Positions 34,951 through 45,400 of a DNA stretch of 64,000 nucleotides are shown in pieces. Below the pieces are notes generated by a model. That model saw only the letters and a program-made list of their open reading frames with translations, did not search any database and was not told the DNA's origin. The DNA is from Nocardia brasiliensis (GTDB lineage Bacteria > Actinomycetota > Actinomycetes > Mycobacteriales > Mycobacteriaceae): NCBI RefSeq assembly GCF_011801125.1, contig NZ_CP046171.1, forward strand, positions 7,750,001-7,814,000, in the 5' to 3' direction. Both the position numbers and the translations under genes were made by a program. How positions within the stretch are numbered: position 1 is the first letter of the stretch; each line of letters starts with the position of its first letter.

Positions 34951-37900
34951 TTACGCTGCCAGGGCCGCTATCGCCGCGAGATACCTTGTCGCGCCCATTC
35001 TTTCGGACAGCTCACGCGCTTCGGCGCGCAGCTCGGCGGCGGCCTCCGGTCGCACCGCGGCGAGTTCCAGCAGGGCCGGAACCAATTCGACCGGCGACGC
35101 GTAACGACGCAGCTGCTCGACCGCCTGGCGCAGCAGGTCCACGTCGACACCGCCCGGCGCCGCCGCGGCGCGCGCACGCAGCGCCCGCCCGAGCGTCCCC
35201 GGGGTGTCCCACCGTTGCGCCAGTTCGAATTCCGCGGCCGCCAGCTCGGCGGCCCGTGCCCGTTCACCGAGTCGCACCAGTTCGAATGCCGCGGAACTGC
35301 GCCACGGAATATGCGCCGGGTTGCTGATGCCGACCGCGCCGACCCGACGCCCGCAATCCAGATAGTGCGCCACCGCCTGCCGCGAATCCCCTTGCGCCGC
35401 ACACAGCATGCCCATGACATGGACGACGACCGTCCACTCCCAGGTTTCCGGATCGGCCTGCTGCGCCACGCTGTCGAGCCGACGCCGCGCCTCGGCGAGC
35501 CGGCCGAGCCCCAGCAGGGCATGCGCGTACTGGGCGACCAAAGCCACCGGCGGCCGGATGGTCTCGTCGTCCAGCACCCCGACCGTCGGCGCGAGCAGGC
35601 GCAACGTCTGGCGGTACTCGCCGCCGCGCAACAAGACCTCCGAGTGCAGGATCAGGCGATAGACGTCGATGGTGCCGAAGTGGTGGTCCCGCGCCTGCAC
35701 GCTGAGCTGCTTCGCCAGCGCCAGATCGCCCGACCACATCGACAGGTGCGCGAGCAACCCGACCAGCTGCCGCGGCAACGCCGCCCAGCCGCGGGCCGCA
35801 TCGGCCGCGGCGGGAAACCGGGCGAGCGTCTCGCGCGCGGAGCACCGGACGCTGAAGGCATCGTCCCAGGTGAGCACGGCGGTGCCGATCTGGTCGGCCT
35901 GCGCCGCGCGCAGTCCCGCGACGTATCCGCGCCAGCTCGCGGCGGTCAACCCCGCCACCGCCCAGGCGGCGGCACGAATATCGCTTGCCGCCACAGGGTT
36001 TCGCTGCTCAGTTTCGGCGAGCACGGTATCGAGCAAGGTCATCGCGGCCGCCGCCTGCCACCGGGTCGACATGGTCCAGGTGAGCGGGATGAGCGCGGTC
36101 GGCGCGACACCGCGGGCGCGCTGGCTGTCCAGCGCCTGCTCCAGATGCGCACGTGCCGCCGCCGGATTGGTCCACAATTCCACCTGACCCAGGCGCACCA
36201 GGACGTCGTCGCGTTCGGCGGGCGCGGTGATGCGCAACGCGGACGTCAACTGCCGGATCGCCTCCGAGATCAGGCCCTGCCGCAGGCATTCCGCCGCCGC
36301 ATCGAGCAGCACCACCGTCCAGCGCGCGTACTGCGTGCCGACCAGATCGTGCAGGATGGCGGCCACCTGCCTGGCCGAATACCCGGCGCTGCGCGCCTGC
36401 TCGGCCGCGGCGATCCGGAACCGGTCGGCGTCCTCGCGGCGACACAGCCAGCGAATCGTATTGCCGGTCAAAGGATGCCGGAACGCCGGCGGCGTCACCG
36501 ACGCCAGTATTCCTGTGGTGGCCAGCAATTCACAACGAAGCCGTACCTCACTCTCCGGTTCGGCGCACGCGGCGGCGAGGATCTCGATGGTCGGCCCGAC
36601 CTCCTGCAACACGGCGAGCGCGCGCAGCATGACCACCCCGCGCGGCGCGTACCGGCCGAGCAGTCGACCGATCGAGCGCGAATAGCAGCCGTCGGGCAGA
36701 AAGGGCGGGACTCGTTCCAGATCGCGCAGGGCGAGCAGGTCCGCGATCAGCGCGCCCGCCAGCAGCGGTATGCCCGCCGTGGCCCGCTGGATCTCGGCGG
36801 CCAGTCCAGGCGGACATGGCCGCCCGGCACGCTGCTCATACAGTCCCTCGAGCGCGGTGTCGCTCAACCCGCTCAACCGCAGCACCGCGACCGCGTGCGG
36901 TTCCAGCTGCTCGTGCAGCGCGAAGACCGCGGGCTCCCAGGCCCGTTCGTCCAGCGCGAGGATCAGCAGCACCGGCAGGCGACGCAGGCGGGGCGCCGCC
37001 GCGGCCAGCACCCGCGCGGAACGCTCGTCCATCAGGTCCGCACCGTCCACCGTGCGCACCTGCGGTCCGGACAGGCTCGCGCACAACAGTTCTGCCGCGT
37101 GCTCGTCGGTCACGGTGGGCTCGACCACGGTCCCGGCCAGTTCGGCGATCAGCCCGAGGGGCGGGGCGACATCCCACGGCCGCGTCAGCTCGATCCGCCG
37201 CACCCCGTCGTGACGCCGCGCCACCTCGTCGAGCAACCGCGACTTGCCGAACCCGGGCAGTCCCGAAATCACCAGCAGCCCACCGCTACCCGCCGCGGCC
37301 CGCTCGATCCAGGCGGCGATCTGCGTCAATTCGCGTGCGCGTTCGAACACCTCGGGCACCGCCGGATCGATCACGGGGCGCGTGCGCGCCACACCGATCG
37401 CCTCGACGGTCGGCGTGACGGCCGTACTCTCCGCCACCACCGGCGATTCCGGCGCCGCGCCTGGTCGCGCCCGATCCTCGGTCGGCTGAGCCGACGCCTC
37501 GGGCGGCCGCCCGACAGCCGTCGATGGTCGGGCTTCGACATCGTTCACGTCTGTTTCGAATGCCCCTGCGCCGGAAAGGATCTGCTCGTGCAGTCGCCGT
37601 AGTTCCGGTCCGGGTTCGACGCCGAGCTGGTCTACCAGCATGGCGCGGGTCTCCCGGTAGAGCTCCAGCGCTTGGGATTGACTGCCGCGGCCGTACAGCG
37701 CCCGCATCAATACCGCACGGGGTCGCTCGCGCAACGGATGTTCGGCGGTGAGCACCCGCAAACGGTCGATCACCTCGTCGGAACGGCCAAGAGCCACAAC
37801 GACATCCAGACTGTCCTCGACCACCGTGAGCCGTCGCTCGGCGAGCGCCAGGCGCTGACGCTGCGCGAAGGGGCCGGGCAGGCCGGCCAGTGCCTCGCCG

Positions 37901-38349
37901 GAATAGAGCGCGAGCGCGCGCGTGTAGCGGTCCTCGGCGCGCGCCAGGTCGCCCGCGTCGCGGGCCCGGGTGGCCTCGCCGACCAGTCTGTCGAAGACAC
38001 CGAGATCGAGCTGTTCGTCCTCGATCCGCAGCTGATATCCGCCGTGGCCGGACAGCAGCACGGTCGGCGGGGTGCGCGGCGGGCGATCGGGCTCGAGCAC
38101 TCGCCGTAGCGCCGACACATAGGTCTGGATCACTCCGACACCGCTGGCCGGCGGCGCACCGTCGTACAGCGCCGCGAGCAGACTCTCCGCCGAAACCCAC
38201 TGCCCGCGCCGCAGCGCGAGCACGCTCAGCACCGCGCGCCGCTGGGGCGGGCCGAGCGGCAGGACCTCGTCACCTCGGCGTGCTTCGACGCCGTTGAGCA
38301 GCGTCAACACGACGGGTGGCGGGTATGCGCCCGTGTCCGCCTGGTCCAT
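34951..38349 (-). CDS. AfsR/SARP-family regulator with AAA ATPase domain
   Basis: 1132 residues. About 10-105: OmpR-type winged helix (LPLGPPQRRAVLSVLALRRGQWVSAESLLAALYDG, GVIQTYVSALRRVLEP). About 110-255: BTAD (FDRLVGEATRARDAGDLARAEDRYTRALALYSGEALAGLPGPFAQRQRLALAERRL). A Pro/Ala-rich linker follows, then a P-loop near residue 368 (ISGLPGFGKSRLLDEVA) in an NB-ARC/AAA module. The last 500 residues are TPR-like helical repeats. Large SARPs of this type switch on secondary-metabolite or stress genes. No LuxR HTH is visible at the C-terminus. Its targets are not evident from the neighbourhood. Confidence 0.85.
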   Translation of the reverse strand: MDQADTGAYPPPVVLTLLNGVEARRGDEVLPLGPPQRRAVLSVLALRRGQWVSAESLLAALYDGAPPASGVGVIQTYVSALRRVLEPDRPPRTPPTVLLSGHGGYQLRIEDEQLDLGVFDRLVGEATRARDAGDLARAEDRYTRALALYSGEALAGLPGPFAQRQRLALAERRLTVVEDSLDVVVALGRSDEVIDRLRVLTAEHPLRERPRAVLMRALYGRGSQSQALELYRETRAMLVDQLGVEPGPELRRLHEQILSGAGAFETDVNDVEARPSTAVGRPPEASAQPTEDRARPGAAPESPVVAESTAVTPTVEAIGVARTRPVIDPAVPEVFERARELTQIAAWIERAAAGSGGLLVISGLPGFGKSRLLDEVARRHDGVRRIELTRPWDVAPPLGLIAELAGTVVEPTVTDEHAAELLCASLSGPQVRTVDGADLMDERSARVLAAAAPRLRRLPVLLILALDERAWEPAVFALHEQLEPHAVAVLRLSGLSDTALEGLYEQRAGRPCPPGLAAEIQRATAGIPLLAGALIADLLALRDLERVPPFLPDGCYSRSIGRLLGRYAPRGVVMLRALAVLQEVGPTIEILAAACAEPESEVRLRCELLATTGILASVTPPAFRHPLTGNTIRWLCRREDADRFRIAAAEQARSAGYSARQVAAILHDLVGTQYARWTVVLLDAAAECLRQGLISEAIRQLTSALRITAPAERDDVLVRLGQVELWTNPAAARAHLEQALDSQRARGVAPTALIPLTWTMSTRWQAAAAMTLLDTVLAETEQRNPVAASDIRAAAWAVAGLTAASWRGYVAGLRAAQADQIGTAVLTWDDAFSVRCSARETLARFPAAADAARGWAALPRQLVGLLAHLSMWSGDLALAKQLSVQARDHHFGTIDVYRLILHSEVLLRGGEYRQTLRLLAPTVGVLDDETIRPPVALVAQYAHALLGLGRLAEARRRLDSVAQQADPETWEWTVVVHVMGMLCAAQGDSRQAVAHYLDCGRRVGAVGISNPAHIPWRSSAAFELVRLGERARAAELAAAEFELAQRWDTPGTLGRALRARAAAAPGGVDVDLLRQAVEQLRRYASPVELVPALLELAAVRPEAAAELRAEARELSERMGATRYLAAIAALAA

Positions 38350-38560
38350 CCGTTCACCACCGTCTCACGCCGCGACCAACCCGGACAGAGTATGCGGACC
38401 GGAGCCTTTTCACTCGGTGCCCGTCCACCGGTGCGCGACGCCGCGGTATCGGCCGGAGATCAGGCAGGCACCGCCTCGAGCTGGACATTCGGCAAGGAGC
38501 ATGCGGTCAGCGGGGCTGCCACGCACCGGGACAGCCGGTGACGCAGATCGCCGCGAAATC

Positions 38561-39958
38561 TCAGGCCGGGATCAACTCACCGGGCGCGAACCGTGGCACC
38601 GGCGGTTGGGCAGGACGGAAGCCACGCGGCACCGTGCGCAGGAAAAGGAAGAACAACGCGATCAGCAGCACGGCCCGACCCCAGACGCCGAACTGGACGA
38701 CCTTCTCCATCGTCTCGTAGGGACGACCGGAACCCAGCGCGTAGAAGTAACGGAAGACACCGACACCGATGGCCGCGTCGGCCACCAGGTACGCCCCGAT
38801 CAACGACCACGGCACCTCCAGCAGCACCAGGAACGGCACCAGCCACAGCGTGTACTGCGGCGAATGCACCTTGTGCAGCAACAGGAACGCGCACAGCATC
38901 GCCCCGCTCACCTCGACCCACGGGAACACGCCCCGCCCGAGATAGCGCTTCCAGCCGAGCCACATCGCCAGCGCGAACGCGGCGAGCACCAGCGTCGGCG
39001 AGGCGAACGAGACGATCTCCTGGAACAGCGCCTCGCTCGTGGCGTCGTGCTCGAACAACGGCCGAACACCCCAGTACCAAATGGAATTCGTGGTGATGTC
39101 GGCCTGACGCAACTGCTGGAAGGTGATCGAGGCCCGCCAGCCCTCGTACCCGGCAACCGCGAACGGCAGATTCACCACCACCACCGTGCCGATGGCCGCT
39201 GCGGCCGTCGCCAGCGCGCCGGTGACATCGAGGCCGCGCGTCCGCGCTCCCGGCTCGGCCTGGGCACGTTCGACCCCGCCGGTCAGGACATAGGCCATCA
39301 GCGGCAGCACGAAGATGCCCGGGTACAGCTTGAGGCAGAAGCCGAGCCCGAGCAGGATCGCGGCCAGAATTCCCCTGGTACGCAACGAATATCGGGTCAG
39401 CGTCGCCATCACGTAGACGGCGGCGACCGCGGTGCAGACCACCGGGAGCTCCCAGTTGTGGAAGCCGTAGAGCACCAGCGGCGGCCCCACGGCCCACAGC
39501 AGCGCCGCCCGCCCGGCGAGGCGGGCCAGCATCCACGCGGTCAGCAACGCGAACGGGGCGAGCAGCAGCGCCGTATGCCGCAGGAACTCGGCGTCGTTGT
39601 GCGCGTCGAGCGCGCCGAGCCAGATCAGCGTGCCGCTGAGCACCGGGTATTCCACCGCACCGCCCACCAGCGCGCCGTCGTCGGTGATACCGCCGTTGAT
39701 ATAAGGAAAGACGTGCTCGTTGATGTCACGACCGAGCCAGAGGAACTGGATGTCGGAATAGCAGACCGCGGAGTCCTTGCTGGTCTCGAAGACCGCGCTG
39801 CGGCCGTCCGCCTCGAACGGCGCCCCGGCGCAGCGCGCCTTGTTCGCGTACGCGAGCGCGAGGGTGAGTCCGCACAGCACGAGCACGACCGCCGCCAACA
39901 CCGCGCGCCTGCTCCCGCGGCGCGCGATCAGATCGCTGACGGCGAGTCCGGTCGGCAT
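38561..39958 (-). CDS. GT87-type mannosyltransferase, second copy
   Basis: 465 residues with about ten membrane helices. The first loop has DSAVCYSDIQFLWLGRDINEHVFPYI and the family motif GAVEYPVLSGTLIWLG, parallel to MEYPVLSGLYQ in the enzyme at 14004. CLKLYPGIFVLPL and KVHSPQYTLWLVPFLVLL also match that enzyme (KLYPLLLLG, KVWSPQYSLWLVPL). ATG at 39958 has AGGG upstream; GTG at 39967 is an alternative. It is divergent from rpsF, and probably adds mannose or arabinose to envelope glycans. Confidence 0.8.
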   Translation of the reverse strand: MPTGLAVSDLIARRGSRRAVLAAVVLVLCGLTLALAYANKARCAGAPFEADGRSAVFETSKDSAVCYSDIQFLWLGRDINEHVFPYINGGITDDGALVGGAVEYPVLSGTLIWLGALDAHNDAEFLRHTALLLAPFALLTAWMLARLAGRAALLWAVGPPLVLYGFHNWELPVVCTAVAAVYVMATLTRYSLRTRGILAAILLGLGFCLKLYPGIFVLPLMAYVLTGGVERAQAEPGARTRGLDVTGALATAAAAIGTVVVVNLPFAVAGYEGWRASITFQQLRQADITTNSIWYWGVRPLFEHDATSEALFQEIVSFASPTLVLAAFALAMWLGWKRYLGRGVFPWVEVSGAMLCAFLLLHKVHSPQYTLWLVPFLVLLEVPWSLIGAYLVADAAIGVGVFRYFYALGSGRPYETMEKVVQFGVWGRAVLLIALFFLFLRTVPRGFRPAQPPVPRFAPGELIPA

Positions 39959-40128
39959 GAGCACCACCCTAAGTGGAGAGGTACCGCTGTGCCCGCGTTC
40001 CCTCGTCGACGAGATCGATTTCAGTGGTCAGGGGCGGTTCATGTAGCCTTGTCGGGTTGCTGACGCAACGACCCTCCTGCCACGGAGAGCCCGTGGCCGT
40101 TTCCTAGTCCACAGGAGGTGATTGGTCC

Positions 40129-40416
40129 GTGCGTCATTACGAAGTGATGGTTATCCTCGATCCCAGTCTGGACGAGCGCACCGTTGGTCCGTCTCTCGAG
40201 ACGATGCTCAACGTGGTTCGTACCGAGGGCGGCAAGGTCGACAAGGTCGACATCTGGGGCCGCCGCAGGCTGGCCTACGAGATCGCCAAGCAGGCCGAAG
40301 GCATCTACGCGGTGGTCGATCTGACCGCAGAGCCGGCGACCGTGAGCGAACTCGACCGCCAGCTCGGCCTGAACGAGTCGGTGCTGCGCACCAAGGTCCT
40401 GCGCCACGACAAGTAG
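40129..40416 (+). CDS. rpsF: 30S ribosomal protein S6
   Basis: 95 residues. [86 protein letters not shown] is a full S6 sequence. The GTG start at 40129 follows a near-perfect anti-SD match AGGAGGTGAT at 40113-40122. First gene of the conserved rpsF-ssb-rpsR-rplI operon. Confidence 0.97.
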   Translation: MRHYEVMVILDPSLDERTVGPSLETMLNVVRTEGGKVDKVDIWGRRRLAYEIAKQAEGIYAVVDLTAEPATVSELDRQLGLNESVLRTKVLRHDK

Positions 40417-40505
40417 GCCCGCAACCCTCGATCGCGTCGGAGCCTGTCTCTAGGCTCTAGCGCAACAGCGAGACGCGGACTGCGTACCCGAGCAGGAGGA
40501 ACCAC

Positions 40506-41051
40506 ATGGCAGGCGACACGGTCATCACCGTCATCGGCAACTTGACGGCCGACCCAGAGCTTCGATTCACGCCCGCGGGAGCGGCGGTGGCCAACTTCAC
40601 CGTCGCGTCGACACCCCGCGTGTTCGACCGTAATTCGAACGAATGGAAAGACGGCGAAGCGCTCTTCCTGCGCTGCAACATCTGGCGCGAAGCTGCCGAG
40701 AATGTCGCCGAAAGCCTGACCCGCGGTTCCCGAGTGATCGTCAGCGGACGACTCAAGCAGCGCTCCTACGAAACCCGCGAGGGTGAGAAGCGCACGGTCG
40801 TCGAGCTCGAGGTCGACGAGGTCGGTCCCTCGCTGCGCTACGCCACCGCGAAGGTCAACAAGACCAGTCGCGGCGGCGGTGGCGGCGGCTTCGGCGGCGG
40901 CAGTGGCTCCGGCGGCGGAGGCAACTTCGCGCCGGCCAACTCGGGTGGTGGCGGTGGTCGTTCCGGCGGTGCCGAGGACGATCCCTGGGGCAGTGCGCCC
41001 GCGGCAGGCTCCTTCGGGGGCGGCCGCATGGATGACGAACCGCCGTTCTGA
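40506..41051 (+). CDS. ssb: Single-stranded DNA-binding protein
   Basis: 181 residues. The OB fold ([100 protein letters not shown]) is followed by a glycine-rich linker of about 50 residues. The acidic tip DDEPPF binds partner proteins of the replisome. RBS AGGAGG lies 7 nt upstream. It lies 89 nt downstream of rpsF. Confidence 0.97.
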   Translation: MAGDTVITVIGNLTADPELRFTPAGAAVANFTVASTPRVFDRNSNEWKDGEALFLRCNIWREAAENVAESLTRGSRVIVSGRLKQRSYETREGEKRTVVELEVDEVGPSLRYATAKVNKTSRGGGGGGFGGGSGSGGGGNFAPANSGGGGGRSGGAEDDPWGSAPAAGSFGGGRMDDEPPF

Positions 41052-41108
41052 CAACGGCTTTCATAGGTCCACCCCGCGTGGACCATCACTGATAACGGAG
41101 TAAAGACC

Positions 41109-41360
41109 ATGCCTAAAGCGCCCGCGCGCGAAAAGGTGCTCAAGAAGAAGGCTTGCGCGTTCTGCAAGGAAGCCAAGTCCGGAATCGTCAACATCGACTA
41201 CAAGGACACGGCGCTGCTGCGTAAGTACGTCAGCGATCGCGGCAAGATCCGCGCCCGTCGCGTCACCGGCAACTGCGTGCAGCACCAGCGTGATATCGCG
41301 GTTGCCGTCAAGAACTCGCGTGAGGTCGCCCTGCTGCCTTACGTGTCGACGGCTCGCTGA
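41109..41360 (+). CDS. rpsR: 30S ribosomal protein S18 (Cys-containing form)
   Basis: 83 residues: [66 protein letters not shown]. The CxxC and the later Cys mark the zinc-binding (C+) paralogue, the form replaced by a Cys-free copy under zinc limitation in relatives. Encoded between ssb and rplI. Confidence 0.96.
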   Translation: MPKAPAREKVLKKKACAFCKEAKSGIVNIDYKDTALLRKYVSDRGKIRARRVTGNCVQHQRDIAVAVKNSREVALLPYVSTAR

Positions 41361-41377
41361 GTAAGGGAGGCACGCAA

Positions 41378-41830
41378 ATGAAGTTGATTCTGACTGCAGA
41401 CGTGGACAACCTCGGTGCGCCCGGCGACACCGTTGAGGTCAAGGACGGCTACGGCCGCAATTTCCTGCTGCCGCGCGGCCTGGCCATCGTGGCCAGCCGG
41501 GGTGCCGAGAAGCAGGTCGCGGGCATCCGCCGGGCACAGGACGCCCGCCGCGTGCGCGACCTCGATCACGCCAACGAGCTGAAGCAGGCCATCGAGGGCC
41601 TGGAGTCGGTCTCGCTGTCGGTGAAGACGGCGGGCACCGGCAAGCTGTTCGGCTCGGTGACCCAGGCCGACGTCGCCGCGGCCATCAAGGCGGCCGGCGG
41701 CCCCGTGGTCGACAAGCGCAGCATCGAGCTGCCGAAGTCGCACATCAAGACGGTCGGCAAGCACGGCGTCGTGGTGCACCTGCACCCCGACGTGGTGGCC
41801 AAGTTCGACCTGCAGGTCGCTGCCAGCTGA
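41378..41830 (+). CDS. rplI: 50S ribosomal protein L9
   Basis: 150 residues. [46 protein letters not shown] is the N-terminal rRNA-binding domain. The long connecting helix ([17 protein letters not shown]) and C-terminal domain ([32 protein letters not shown]) follow. It starts 17 nt after rpsR and is the last gene of the operon, followed by a strong hairpin. Confidence 0.97.
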   Translation: MKLILTADVDNLGAPGDTVEVKDGYGRNFLLPRGLAIVASRGAEKQVAGIRRAQDARRVRDLDHANELKQAIEGLESVSLSVKTAGTGKLFGSVTQADVAAAIKAAGGPVVDKRSIELPKSHIKTVGKHGVVVHLHPDVVAKFDLQVAAS

Positions 41831-41843
41831 TCGCATCACGCCT

Positions 41844-41882
41844 CGAAGACCACTCCCGTGTTCGGCACGGGGGTGGTCTTCG
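41844..41882 (+). terminator. Terminator hairpin after rplI
   Basis: CGAAGACCACTCCCGTG (41844-41860) pairs with CACGGGGGTGGTCTTCG (41866-41882) through a 17-bp stem with one G-T pair and a TTCGG loop. It ends the ribosomal protein operon and separates it from dnaB. Confidence 0.9.
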
Positions 41883-42115
41883 GTCGTGCGATGTCGACCA
41901 CTTCTTCGCGGTAGCTGATCAATAGCTCCGCGCGCAGCCCTGCCATGCGGAACATTCTCGGCAAATCATCGCTGGTCATCGCGGTGCCGAACGCCGCCCT
42001 GTGGATGGATTCGGAAACCGACCGGTGGCAATGTGACTCAGCTCATATCCGCCTATCGGGCCGTTACCTCAACACGCCCGGCCGTTCAACTTCGCCGACA
42101 CGCCGCGACTTTGTT

Positions 42116-42255
42116 CATCCACACGTGGATAGCGCGGCAAATCCCTATCTATCTGCGGATTTCTCTGCGTTGACCTGGGTTTTCCCCAAGTTGTCCACAG
42201 GGGGTGCACAACGTTGGGTGAACAGTCCCCAACTTATCCACAACTGTGTGCACAA
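42116..42255. promoter_or_regulatory. Cluster of DnaA-box-like sequences upstream of dnaB
   Basis: Within the 645-nt gap between rplI and dnaB lie six DnaA-box-like 9-mers in 140 nt: TCATCCACA (42116-42124), minus-strand TATCCACGT (42124-42132), TTGTCCACA (42191-42199), minus-strand TTGTGCACC (42203-42211), TTATCCACA (42234-42242) and minus-strand TTGTGCACA (42247-42255). TTGTCCACA and TTATCCACA are exact actinobacterial/E. coli boxes. The rest of the gap shows no convincing gene. Confidence 0.65.
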
Positions 42256-42475
42256 TGGCGTTTGGTGAGACTCCCCAGGTCGCTTAGGTTCGTCGCTACG
42301 ACGTGCACGAACACCCCGAACATCCGGTATCGCGACGGTAGCTGGATCTCCGGTCAGCCACGACCGACCGGTGCCCGCGAGCGGCTGCCAGTGCGGACAG
42401 CGTGTCGGAGTCGGAAAGTTGGAACCACACCAATAGCGTGAAGCCCGCTGGGTAGAGAGAGGACAGTCGAGTCTC

Positions 42476-45400
42476 ATGGCAGTCGTCGATGACCGTGGAC
42501 ACGCGGACTTCCCGCCCGAGCCGCCCGGCGAGGACTTCGGCAGGCAGCCACCGCACGACATGGCGGCCGAGCAGTCCGTGCTCGGCGGCATGCTGCTGAG
42601 CAAGGACGCCATCGCCGACGTCATCGAGGTCATGCGGCCCGGCGACTTCTACCGTCCCGCGCATCAAGCCATCTACGACACCATCCTCGACCTGTACGGT
42701 CGCGGCGAACCCGCCGACCCGGTCACCGTCGCGGCCGGCCTGGACCGCCGCGGCGAACTCAAGCGCATCGGCGGCCCGCCCTACCTGGTCACGCTCACCC
42801 AGACCGTGCCGACCGCCGCCAACGCCAGCTACTACGCCGAGATCGTCGCCGAGAAGGCCATCCTGCGCCGCCTCGTCGAAGCGGGCACCCGCATCGTCCA
42901 ATACGGCTACGCCGGCGCCGACGGTCAAGACATCGCCGAGGTCGTCGACCGCGCCCAGGCCGAGGTCTACGAGGTCACCGAACGCCGCACCACCGAGGAC
43001 TTCCTCCCGCTCGAGGAACTGCTGCAACCCACGATGGACGAAATCGACTCCATCGCCAGCCGCGGCGGCATCTCGCTCGGCGTCCCCACCGGCTTCACCG
43101 AACTCGACGAGATCACCAACGGCCTGCACCCCGGCCAAATGATCATCGTCGCCGCCCGCCCCGGTGTAGGTAAGGCCCTCGCGCTCGACACCCCACTCCC
43201 GACCCCCACCGGCTGGACCACCATGGGCGCGGTCCGAGTCGGCGACGAACTGCTCGACGCCGCCGGACGCCCCACCCGCGTACTCGCCGCCACCGACGTC
43301 CTCACCGACCGCCCGTGCTACGAGGTCGAATTCTGCGACGGCACCGTCATCGTCGCCGACGAGGAGCACCAGTGGCTCACCGTGGCCCGCTCGCACGGCC
43401 CGCGGCCCGCGGTACGAACGACCGGCGACATCGTCCACAGCGTGCGCACCGCCGACGACGACGTGAACCACGCCGTGCCGGACACCGCGCGTGCCGAGGC
43501 CCGCTACATCGTGGACGTCCGCAAGATCGACACCGTCCCGGTTCGGTGCGTCGAGGTCGACAACAAAGACCATCTCTACCTCGCCGGGCAGACCATGGTG
43601 CCGACGCACAACTCGACCCTCGGTATGGACTTCATGCGGAGTTGCTCGATCAAGCATGGGTTGCCGAGCGTCATTTTCTCGCTGGAGATGAGTCGCACCG
43701 AGATCGTGATGCGTCTGCTGTCGGCGGAGGCGAAGATCAAGCTCGGTGATATGCGCGCGGGGCGGATGAGCGACGACGACTGGACCAAGCTCGCGCGGCG
43801 GATGAGCGAGATCAGTGAGGCGCCGCTGTTCGTCGACGACTCACCGAACCTCACCATGATGGAGATCCGGGCCAAGGCGCGTCGGCTCAAACAGCGCCAC
43901 GACCTGAAACTCGTTGTGGTGGACTACCTGCAGCTGATGACCTCCGGTAAAAAGGTCGAATCCCGCCAGCAGGAAGTCTCGGACTTCTCGCGAAACCTGA
44001 AGCTGCTCGCCAAAGAACTCGAAGTCCCCGTGGTCGCGATCAGTCAGCTGAACCGCGGCCCCGAACAGCGCACCGACAAACGCCCCATGGTGTCCGACCT
44101 TCGCGAGTCGGGTTGCTTGCCCGCGTCCACCCGTATTCTGCGCGCGGACAACGGCAGTGAGAGCACGCTCGGGGAGCTGCTGGCCAGCGGTGAGCAGCCA
44201 CTGGTGTGGTCACTGGACGAGCGGATGCGCATGGTGGCGCGTCCGATGGTGAAGGTCTTCCCGAGCGGACGCAAGGAAGTGTTCCGGTTGCGGCTCGCCT
44301 CCGGACGCGTTGTCGAGGCCACCGGCAACCATCCCTTCCTGACCGTCGACGGCTGGATCGCCCTGGAGAAGCTCGCCGTCGGCGACCGTCTCGCCTCGCC
44401 ACGCCAGGTACCGGAGCCGGTGCACACCACGCGGTTGCCGGACGCCGAGGTCGTCCTGCTGGCGCACATGATCGGTGACGGTTCCTGCGTCAAGCGCCAA
44501 CCCCTGCGCTACGCGAGCATCGACGAAGCGAACCTCGAAGCAGTCACCGAGGCCGCCACGCACTTCGGTGTCACCGCCGCACGCGACGACCACCCGGCCG
44601 CACGAGCGACCACCCTGCGTCTGCGCGCGCCGTACCGACTCACCCACGGCAAGCGCAACCCCATCGCGGCATGGCTCGACGAGCTCGGCCTCTTCGGGCT
44701 GCGCAGCTACGAGAAGTTCATCCCCAAGCCGATTTTCGAGCTGCCCAACGATCAGGTGGCATTGTTCCTGCGCCACCTGTGGGCCACCGACGGCTCGGTG
44801 CGCTGGGACGAAACCGACAGGCAAGCACGGGTCTACTACGCGTCGACCAGCCGGCGCCTGATCGACGACCTCGCACAGCTGCTGCTTCGCGTCGGCGTGC
44901 ACGGCCGGATCAAGCTGGTCCGCAAGACCGGCTATCGGGACTGCTGGCAGCTGAGCATCGACGGCTCCGAGAACCAGACCGTCTTCCTGCGCGATGTCGG
45001 CGTGCACGGCATGCGCGGGCAGGCCGCGGACGCGGCGCTGGCCGAACTGGCTCCGCTGACGCGCAATACCAATGTCGACACCGTCCCCAAGGAAGTCTGG
45101 AACCAAGTCCGTAGCCTGCTGGCCACCGAACAGATGACCCATCGAGACTTCTCGGCCGCGATGGGTTCGCGGTTCTGCGGATCCACGATGTGGAAGCGCT
45201 CCCCGAGCCGCTCGCGCCTGGCCCGGGTCGCCGCCGTCCTCGACGACGCCGATATCGACATGCTGGCCACCAATGACGTCTTCTGGGACCAGATCGTCGA
45301 AATCACCGCCCTCGGCGAGCAGGACGTCTACGACGGCACCGTACCCGGCACACATAACTTTGTGGCCCAAGGCATTTCGGTCCACAACAGCCTCGAACAG

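Noticed and set aside
35215..37602. A 795-codon plus-strand open frame inside the AfsR-type gene
   Set aside because: Antisense shadow of a well-supported regulator; translation is Arg/Gln/His-rich and featureless.
42116..42255. Chromosomal origin (oriC)
   Set aside because: DnaA boxes are present, but dnaA, dnaN and rpmH are absent from the window, and actinobacterial oriC lies between dnaA and dnaN. Reported as a DnaA-box cluster only.
41945..42268. Short gene in the dnaB upstream region
   Set aside because: The 107-codon frame reads through the DnaA-box cluster and has no RBS or recognisable domain; the region is better explained as regulatory.
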